NCBI RefSeq assembly: GCF_002116695.1
Contig: NZ_CP020477.1
Coordinates: forward strand, 186,001-250,000
DNA from: Acidianus manzaensis
GTDB taxonomy: Archaea; Thermoproteota; Thermoprotei_A; Sulfolobales; Sulfolobaceae
Length of the DNA stretch: 64,000 nucleotides
Direction: 5' to 3'
The position numbers and the translations under genes are program-made. Every line of letters begins with the position of its first letter. Within the stretch, counting starts at the first letter, position 1. The notes beneath the pieces are model-generated. The model made no database searches. It was not told the origin of the DNA and was given only the letters and a program-made list of their open reading frames with translations. This document shows positions 52,611 to 64,000 of this stretch, piece after piece.

Positions 52611-53779
52611 AAACAAACCTTAACTTTAGAAGGGTAGCAGTCATAGGAGCTGGATTAACGTTATTTAGAAGAAGAATGCTTGAAACACCTCAAGAACTAG
52701 CCTGGGAAGCGTCTAAGGCTGCATTAGATGAGGCAGGATTAGACTTGAAAGATATAGATTGCGTGGTTATAGGAAGTGCTCCAGATGCTTTCGATGGAGT
52801 TCACATGAAAGGAGAATATTTAGCTCATGCAGGAGGTGTAAAGAAAATGGTGAGCAGAGTTTTTGTGGGTGGAGCTACTGGAGTCATGGTTCCTATATCA
52901 GCGTGGTATCACGTAGCTAGTGGATTATGCGAAAAAGTTTTAGCTATTGCAGAAGAAAAAATGAGCCCTGCAAGGCCTCATCCTCAATCAGTATTTAAAT
53001 ACATTTGGGATCCCATTACTGAAAAACCCCTTAACCCTAACTTAATATGGATCTTCGCAATGGAGATGCATCGTTATATGCATGTTAATAAGATTAGTAA
53101 GGAGGAAATCGCTTTAGTTTCAGTGAAAAATAAGAGAAATGCTCTAAACAATCCTTATGCTCAAGCTGCTGCTAATCTAACAGTAGATGATATTCTGAAC
53201 AGTGAAGTACTAGTTTGGCCCGTTCAGAGATTAGATACTAGTCCAGTAAGCGATGGAGCTGCAGCTATGGTTATAACCAGTGAAGATGTAGCAAGAAGAC
53301 ATACTGATACTCCAGTTTGGATTGAAGGAGTAGGTTGGGCTTTAGATAATACAGAATGGATTCAAAGAGATTTGTATTATCCTAGATACCTAGAATATGC
53401 AGCTAGAATGGCTTATAGAATGGCAGGAATAGAAAATCCTTTCAAGGAAATTGACGTGATAGAACCTTACGATCCTTTCGATTATAAAGAACTTCACCAT
53501 ATAGAAGGTTTAATGATTGCTAAAAGAGGAGATGCGCCAAAATTACTAAAAGAAGGAGTATTTGATATTGATGGAGATATTCCGAGTTCTCCGTCTGGGG
53601 GATTATTAGGAGTAGGAAATCCTATAGCCGCTGCGGGCTTAATGAAAACTATAAGCATTTATTGGCAGTTAAAAGGTACTGCAGGGAAAATGCAAGTTAA
53701 GAAACCAGTTCATACTGGATTAGCCCAAGCTTGGGGCGATCTCATGCAAGCCTCAACAGTTGTAGTTATGAGAAATTGA
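52607..53779 (+). CDS. Second SCP2-type thiolase-like protein, Cys-less
   Basis: This 390-residue partner or paralogue of the preceding protein keeps the thiolase frame: LETPQELAWEASKAALDEAGLD, AIAEEKMS, and PSSPSGGLLGVGNPIAAAG. The nucleophile position reads VGGATGVMV without Cys, and GHP has become GNP. VIEPYDPFDYKELHHIEGL contains Tyr and Asp residues that could act instead. It is translationally coupled upstream and followed after one base by a DUF35 gene. The two thiolase-like chains may form a heteromer. Confidence 0.78.
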   Translation: MKTNLNFRRVAVIGAGLTLFRRRMLETPQELAWEASKAALDEAGLDLKDIDCVVIGSAPDAFDGVHMKGEYLAHAGGVKKMVSRVFVGGATGVMVPISAWYHVASGLCEKVLAIAEEKMSPARPHPQSVFKYIWDPITEKPLNPNLIWIFAMEMHRYMHVNKISKEEIALVSVKNKRNALNNPYAQAAANLTVDDILNSEVLVWPVQRLDTSPVSDGAAAMVITSEDVARRHTDTPVWIEGVGWALDNTEWIQRDLYYPRYLEYAARMAYRMAGIENPFKEIDVIEPYDPFDYKELHHIEGLMIAKRGDAPKLLKEGVFDIDGDIPSSPSGGLLGVGNPIAAAGLMKTISIYWQLKGTAGKMQVKKPVHTGLAQAWGDLMQASTVVVMRN

Positions 53780-53780
53780 G

Positions 53781-56535
<2,755 letters not shown>

Positions 56536-56580
56536 TCTTATTTTTTAAATCTTATTTTTTAAAAAATCTTTTTAAAAAAG
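56536..56580. terminator. Bidirectional T/A-rich terminator region
   Basis: Two direct copies of CTTATTTTTTAAA and a run of A bases lie between the convergent synthetase and DUF929 genes. They can supply T-tracts on both strands. Confidence 0.45.
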
Positions 56581-56586
56581 AATTCC

Positions 56587-57363
56587 TTATGTAGGACATT
56601 CTCCTGCTAACGGACCAGCAGCGTCCAATATAGTATTTTGTATCATACTAGATGCATTAATAATAGCAGAGAATTGATCTAAATGGCCAAATACATATCC
56701 TGGAGAATATCCTTCTAATATCGTAGGATTAACTATAGGAGTTGTCACTATATAAGTTCCACCAGGACCAGAAATTAGAATAGCAAAATTTAGGTGTTGA
56801 GGATTAACGTATAGAGCAGCTGGTTTTCCGTATTGCTGAACGTTAACTTCTGTTTCATATTTTATAATTAACTGATATACTAAGCTAGCATTAGGAACTC
56901 CCATTTGCTGATATTCTTCTTTCAATATCTGTTCTCCAACTGGAATTAATTGGTTTTTAGGTATAGGTGTTCCATTATAAGATCCATTTAAATATTCATT
57001 ATAAACATATGCAACGTAAAATTGCAAAATAGAACTAGAATTGAAATGAAGGAATATCAGTCCAGGTATATTTGCAGGGCTATGATCAGGATCAGAAGTA
57101 TGAAGTTCGTAGCTTATATTACCATAGTTTTTAAGAGTATTATAAATAGCCCATGAAGCAGCAGCTCCTACTGGACATCCATACCAAGATTGTTCCACTA
57201 CGATTATTTTACCTGGTGGAGCAAGATCCTCATTACTTATTTTTATAAATTTTCCTGCAGGTATAGACGCTTGAGCTATTTTAACGAAATATAATTCGTA
57301 GAATCCAATTCCAGCTACTATAACTACTATAGCTAGAATTATTCCAACTATTCTCCATTTCAT
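56587..57363 (-). CDS. DUF929-family membrane-anchored thioredoxin-fold-like protein
   Basis: This 258-residue protein has one N-terminal membrane anchor (residues 5-27). An exported domain follows that contains EQSWYGCPVGAAASWAIYNTLK and many Asn-x-Ser/Thr sites, fitting an outside location. It matches the DUF929 family of Sulfolobales as I know it. The segment with one Cys at the start of a helix resembles a thioredoxin-like active site, with a second Cys near the C-terminus (GECPT). Disulfide handling outside the cell is possible but unproven. Confidence 0.75.
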   Translation of the reverse strand: MKWRIVGIILAIVVIVAGIGFYELYFVKIAQASIPAGKFIKISNEDLAPPGKIIVVEQSWYGCPVGAAASWAIYNTLKNYGNISYELHTSDPDHSPANIPGLIFLHFNSSSILQFYVAYVYNEYLNGSYNGTPIPKNQLIPVGEQILKEEYQQMGVPNASLVYQLIIKYETEVNVQQYGKPAALYVNPQHLNFAILISGPGGTYIVTTPIVNPTILEGYSPGYVFGHLDQFSAIINASSMIQNTILDAAGPLAGECPT

Positions 57364-57718
57364 TACTAATAGTGTTATTAGTGTGATTAATAAATTTTAC
57401 TTATAAATAGACTGATTCCAAAGCAATTATAATCCCAGTTTTGGTTATATGATTATTATTTTAATATATAAAATTAAAGAAAAATCTCTTTTCATTCCAC
57501 TCTTATCAACTTTTTGCATGATATCTTTTAGATTTATTTCATTACTAATACTTTTATTGTTTTTCCTACAGATTTATAGTATTTTTCACTAGCTTACATT
57601 ATCTTTAACAACTCATTAGCATCAAGCAAATACACATAATTATAAGTAGCCTCATAATATTTATTGTTTACCAAAAAGTTAAAAATATTTAAAAGAATAT
57701 TGCTTACATTTTAAAAAA

Positions 57719-58609
57719 TTATTTTCCTTGACTCGATATGTTGTTTATAATATCGTTTAGTTTAGCTACTTCTGAAACGTCCTTTTTACCGAAGCCCAAA
57801 GATTTAGCTATTACCATTATATTATTTGCTAATTCAGTTAAGGGTAACGAATTGATGCCATAATAATCTTTAGATGATTTTATCGCTAATTCTACTACAT
57901 GTTGAGCTAAATCTAATGAGAAAGAATCTTGATACTCATTTTTTAACTGCCATAATAGTCTGAAGAATTGAACGTTATTCGCTCCTCCCATAGATAGTGC
58001 TTTTATTGCAGTCTCATAGTCTATATTAGCAGATTTTATTACTGACGATATTTCACCGTTTAAAACTACCATAACAGTGCCAATCATGTTGCTAATTAGT
58101 TTTAGCATTGTAGCTTGCTCATGACTTCCTATATATACTGGTTCTCCAATATCCTTCAATAAGTCTAATAAATAGTCAAATTCATCTCTGTTTCCTCCGC
58201 AATATAATGCTAAAGTACCTTCTCTAGCTTCTTTTGGTCCTCTTTCTAGCCTGCATGTAAAATATTTCAGCTGGTTCTTTAATACTACGTCAAGAATTTT
58301 GTGAAGTTCTTCAATACTTAATGTGGATGTATCTATTATAATACCTTTAAAGTCCGATAAGTTTTCTGTAATATCCAAGACTTCTTTTCCAGTAGGTAAT
58401 GAAAGGATAATTACATTTGCATGAGTTTTTATTTCCTCAATTTTTTCTACTGGATAAAATAACCCAGTCTTTTGGGATTCCATACAATTCTTATATGCTA
58501 CTTTATTAACGTCGTATCCCATTACCTTATAGCCTTTATTAGTTAAGTTTATGCATATGCCTGAACCTATTCTTCCTAGTCCAATTATTCCAATTATTTG
58601 TTTTTCCAT
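57719..58609 (-). CDS. 3-hydroxyisobutyrate-dehydrogenase-family oxidoreductase
   Basis: This 296-residue beta-hydroxyacid dehydrogenase has the NAD(P) motif IGLGRIGSGICINLTNKGY, followed by VMGYDVN. The substrate-site segment IDTSTLSIEEL and the catalytic Lys region MLKLISNMIGTVMVV are present. Family members oxidise 3-hydroxyisobutyrate, tartronate semialdehyde or similar. Near acyl-CoA genes and with an MMSDH-type enzyme at 36465, valine-type catabolism is one option. The spacer 57364-57718 shows no gene that I can support. Confidence 0.82.
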   Translation of the reverse strand: MEKQIIGIIGLGRIGSGICINLTNKGYKVMGYDVNKVAYKNCMESQKTGLFYPVEKIEEIKTHANVIILSLPTGKEVLDITENLSDFKGIIIDTSTLSIEELHKILDVVLKNQLKYFTCRLERGPKEAREGTLALYCGGNRDEFDYLLDLLKDIGEPVYIGSHEQATMLKLISNMIGTVMVVLNGEISSVIKSANIDYETAIKALSMGGANNVQFFRLLWQLKNEYQDSFSLDLAQHVVELAIKSSKDYYGINSLPLTELANNIMVIAKSLGFGKKDVSEVAKLNDIINNISSQGK

Positions 58610-58738
58610 GAATCTACATAGTGCTTATATTTAATATTATTTATCTAATTAAGTTATATCTATAAATAAATATTCGCCGAAAATATTTTTCTATTTATTA
58701 CAAAATGTATTAATAAGAGAAACTTCGTATTATAATAT

Positions 58739-59470
<732 letters not shown>

Positions 59471-59486
59471 GTGTTGTAGTTTATAG

Positions 59487-59555
59487 GCATCTGAAAATTA
59501 AGTCCTTCTCTCAATCAGAGAGCCGTAGAACAACCATTGAAGTCAAATGGTATAC
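59487..59555 (+). repeat. Dispersed repeat, copy B
   Basis: This 69-base stretch matches copy A (6411-6483). It contains TCTGAAAATTAAGTCCTTCT, then AATCAGA, GAGCC, GTAGAA and the closing TCAAATGGTATAC. The outer TCTGA and inner TCAGA can pair. It follows the crotonase gene within 20 bases. Confidence 0.5.
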
Positions 59556-59658
59556 GTAACTATAAGTTTGATGAATTTAATCCTTTATTGGATTTGTCCT
59601 TAGTTTCTAGAATATTTTGCAGATGAATTTAAAACTTAGCATAATTTAGTTTAATCAA

Positions 59659-59695
<37 letters not shown>

Positions 59696-59741
59696 ATAAG
59701 TACTGATAAAAATTTTTTTGTTTATGAACAATAATTAATTT

Positions 59742-60533
59742 ATGTTTAGATCTCAACTTTTTGTTCCATGTAATAATGAAAAGATGATTAAGAAAACGCA
59801 AGAGATTCCTGCCGACTCATTCATCTTTGATTTAGAAGATGCAGTTCCTCCTCAAGAAAAAGAAAAAGCTAGAGAAATGCTTACTTTAATTCCTGACTTG
59901 AAAGGGACAATATGCGTAAGAATAAATCCACTATATTCAAAAGAAAGTTTGAAAGACATACTTAGTGTCATGAATATTGATAAAATAGAGTGCATTGTTA
60001 TTCCAAAAGCCGACGTTGACGTATCTTTTATTTATAAGATGACTGGAAAAAGAGTATTTCCGCTAATAGAAAATGCAAAAGGATTATTAAAAATAGAAGA
60101 AGTAATTAGAAGTGAGGGGATTTTGGGAATAAGCTGGGGATCTGCAGACTTAGCTGACAGCCTAAATGCTGACGTAGAAACCATAGGCTGGAGCGAATAC
60201 ATTAGGTTAAAAATAACTACTACAGCAAAAACTTACGGAGTATCCCCTTTAGATAGAGTATATTTTGATGTTAAAAATCTGGAAGGATTCAAAAAAGAAT
60301 GCATTACTGCAAAAAATCAAGGTTTTGAAGGAAAACAAGTAATTCATCCTAATCAAGTAACTATTGCTAATGAAGTCTTCTCTCATTCGTCTAGTGAGAT
60401 AGAATGGGCTAAAAAAATTGTGGAAGAGTATGAAAAATATGCTTCTTTAGGGAAAGGAGCTCTTTCAGTGGAAGGAAAATTAGTTGATGCTGTACATTAT
60501 AGAATAGCTAAAAAGATTTTAGAAAATCAGTGA
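59742..60533 (+). CDS. CitE/HpcH-family lyase
   Basis: This 263-residue TIM-barrel protein belongs to the CitE (citrate lyase beta, malyl-CoA lyase) family. It starts RSQLFVPCNNEKMI with FDLEDAVPPQEKEKAR, has Arg in CVRINPL and Glu in PLIENAKGLLKIEE, and ends with KQVIHPNQV. These enzymes split or form 3-hydroxy-acyl-CoA esters such as malyl-CoA, methylmalyl-CoA or citramalyl-CoA using Mg. With neighbouring acyl-CoA genes a terminal aldol cleavage is likely. The exact substrate is unknown. Confidence 0.85.
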   Translation: MFRSQLFVPCNNEKMIKKTQEIPADSFIFDLEDAVPPQEKEKAREMLTLIPDLKGTICVRINPLYSKESLKDILSVMNIDKIECIVIPKADVDVSFIYKMTGKRVFPLIENAKGLLKIEEVIRSEGILGISWGSADLADSLNADVETIGWSEYIRLKITTTAKTYGVSPLDRVYFDVKNLEGFKKECITAKNQGFEGKQVIHPNQVTIANEVFSHSSSEIEWAKKIVEEYEKYASLGKGALSVEGKLVDAVHYRIAKKILENQ

Positions 60534-60678
60534 AAAGTTATAAGGTAAAAGCTTATAGAAACCTACAATCACTCAATATTATGAAATATAAGAGACATCA
60601 CAATTTTGTTAGCATTTCTACTTTCGTAATATTCCGTTATTCAAGAAATTATATTATCTTAGTTTTGCCTTTAGTTTG

Positions 60679-60725
60679 TCTGAAAATTCAGCCTATTCCC
60701 TTAATCAGAACCATTCAATAGTATA
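60679..60725 (+). repeat. Dispersed repeat, copy C (short)
   Basis: TCTGAAAATT, then CCCTTAATCAGA, ACCATT and AGTATA match parts of copy B in the same order, with gaps. The rest of the 60534-60854 spacer holds the promoter of the next gene (TATA-like TGTTTAAATATAG at about 60816-60828). Confidence 0.4.
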
Positions 60726-60854
60726 AAGTATCCAAGACACTAGTTTGCCTTTAGAAATTTCAAATATAATTTAAAATCTGGATTAACTATACTTTAGCCT
60801 AGATTATATACATAATGTTTAAATATAGGTATTACCGAGAATAATTTAGGGATC

Positions 60855-61016
60855 ATGAGAGTTATAACAGTTAAAATGCAGGATGATCTAATTACTAAGT
60901 TAGAATTGTTTGCTAAGGAACATAAAGTTAGTAGATCTGAAGTAATAAGAAATGCTATTCTAAAGTATATTGAAGAGAATCAAGATAAAAAAGAAGAAGA
61001 GGTCAAATTAGAGTAA
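60855..61016 (+). CDS. Ribbon-helix-helix (CopG-like) DNA-binding protein, 53 aa
   Basis: This small gene encodes MRVITVKMQDDLITKLELFA, then KEHKVSRSEVIRNAILKYIEEN and a charged tail. The first strand (VITVKM) and the helix-turn-helix with SRSEVIR are classic for dimeric CopG/Arc repressors. A TATA-like TGTTTAAATATAG lies about 27-39 bases upstream. It ends 21 bases from the convergent por operon. Targets are unknown. Confidence 0.75.
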   Translation: MRVITVKMQDDLITKLELFAKEHKVSRSEVIRNAILKYIEENQDKKEEEVKLE

Positions 61017-61037
61017 AAAAGAAGGAGAAGAATCTTA

Positions 61038-63098
<2,061 letters not shown>

Positions 63099-63102
<4 letters not shown>

Positions 63103-63345
63103 GCTTCGCTCACCATTTGAATTGCTTTTACTGGACACACGTTAGAACATATTCCGCATCCTTTGCAGTATTCATAATCTATACTGACCTTATCTCCTGG
63201 TATTATTGTTGCTTCAGGACACCATAAATAACATGCTTTGCATCCTATACATTTGTCTAAGTTTACTACTGGCCTTACTACTCTCCAATTTCCTGTTTTT
63301 CCTCCTGCACCTTTAGAGGGTCTGCTTACTGGAAAATATTGGTAT

Positions 63346-63356
<11 letters not shown>
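63099..63356 (-). CDS. porD: 2-oxoacid:ferredoxin oxidoreductase, delta (ferredoxin) subunit
   Basis: This 85-residue 2[4Fe-4S] ferredoxin subunit has CIGCKACYLWCPEA and CKGCGICSNVCPVKA. It passes electrons from the thiamine site to external ferredoxin. It overlaps the gamma gene by 11 bases and porA by 4, supporting a tightly coupled operon. Confidence 0.92.
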
Positions 63357-63903
<547 letters not shown>

Positions 63904-64000
63904 TAAGAATCACTCTCAAAATATACCTTTATTGTTGTTACTAATAAATCTTGTCACGTTTTCTTTATTATAAAAAATATCAATATAATAGAAGAAAGTT

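Noticed and set aside
60530..60721. 63-codon frame after the CitE-like gene
   Set aside because: It has no ATG start or ribosome site of its own, a composition unlike its neighbours, and it runs through the dispersed repeat.

Overview
The window looks like the chromosome of a thermoacidophilic crenarchaeon of the order Sulfolobales. It is AT-rich and uses TTG/GTG starts freely. First genes of operons usually have a TATA box about 25-30 bases before the start (leaderless style), while internal genes carry GGTG/GAGG Shine-Dalgarno sites. Many proteins match Sulfolobales families that I recognise: 2-keto-3-deoxy-D-arabinonate dehydratase, Bat-type HTH regulators, DUF929, TA0938, fused ETF and ferredoxin-dependent 2-oxoacid oxidoreductases. 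I saw no rRNA, tRNA or CRISPR array.

Layout. 1-7.2 kb: a truncated MFS transporter, an unknown gene, an iorA-iorB-aminotransferase operon for amino-acid catabolism, a zinc-finger/heme-oxygenase-fold protein coupled to a TA0938 protein, and small membrane proteins. 7.3-17.1 kb: TenA-like protein, MBL hydrolase, a signal-less solute-binding-protein homologue, a cyclase-family hydrolase, a Bat-type regulator, a CUT2 sugar ABC transporter (Tat-exported binding protein, permease, single-domain ATPase), and a divergent SDR - CoA transferase - MaoC operon sharing a perfect 18-bp palindrome. 17.5-20 kb: a divergent aldehyde dehydrogenase and KDA dehydratase pair (oxidative pentose pathway) around an ara-box-like site. 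20.1-21.2 kb: a decayed IS1-like element with 40-bp inverted repeats. 21.4-27.6 kb: CBS protein, fixX-fixC-fixAB electron transfer genes, and an acyl-CoA dehydrogenase pair with a MaoC hydratase.

28-42 kb is an aromatic (toluene/benzene/phenol-type) catabolic island. It encodes a tmoABCDE-like soluble diiron monooxygenase whose alpha subunit is split into two genes 6 kb apart (28191-28997 and 35021-35950). With it are a BphA4-type reductase, an alcohol dehydrogenase, a MIP18/PaaD-like protein, an extradiol catechol dioxygenase, a methylmalonate-semialdehyde-dehydrogenase-type ALDH, a GlcG/HbpS protein, a Bat-type regulator and two tandem acetoacetate-decarboxylase-like enzymes. Several of these promoters share an AAC-N2-GTT palindromic box directly upstream of TATA; the best copy is a perfect 20-bp palindrome at 35985-36004.

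42-46.5 kb holds decayed and small genes: a frameshifted GNAT, a vapB with a vapC relic, a methyltransferase, a PaaI thioesterase, a membrane protein and a winged-helix protein. 46.5-60.5 kb is an acyl-CoA degradation region: split ETF, two acyl-CoA synthetases, an acyl-CoA dehydrogenase, two thiolase-like proteins that appear to lack the catalytic Cys and His, two DUF35 proteins, a hydroxyisobutyrate-dehydrogenase-like enzyme, an enoyl-CoA hydratase and a CitE-like lyase. 60.8-64 kb has a small ribbon-helix-helix protein and a por operon (gamma-delta-alpha-beta). Overall the region funnels amino acids, pentoses, aromatics and acyl chains to acyl-CoA, reduced ferredoxin and reduced ETF.

I consider the split-alpha monooxygenase with its shared operator, and the thiolase-like/DUF35 quartet, the most interesting systems. 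All assignments come from reading motifs; no database search was run.
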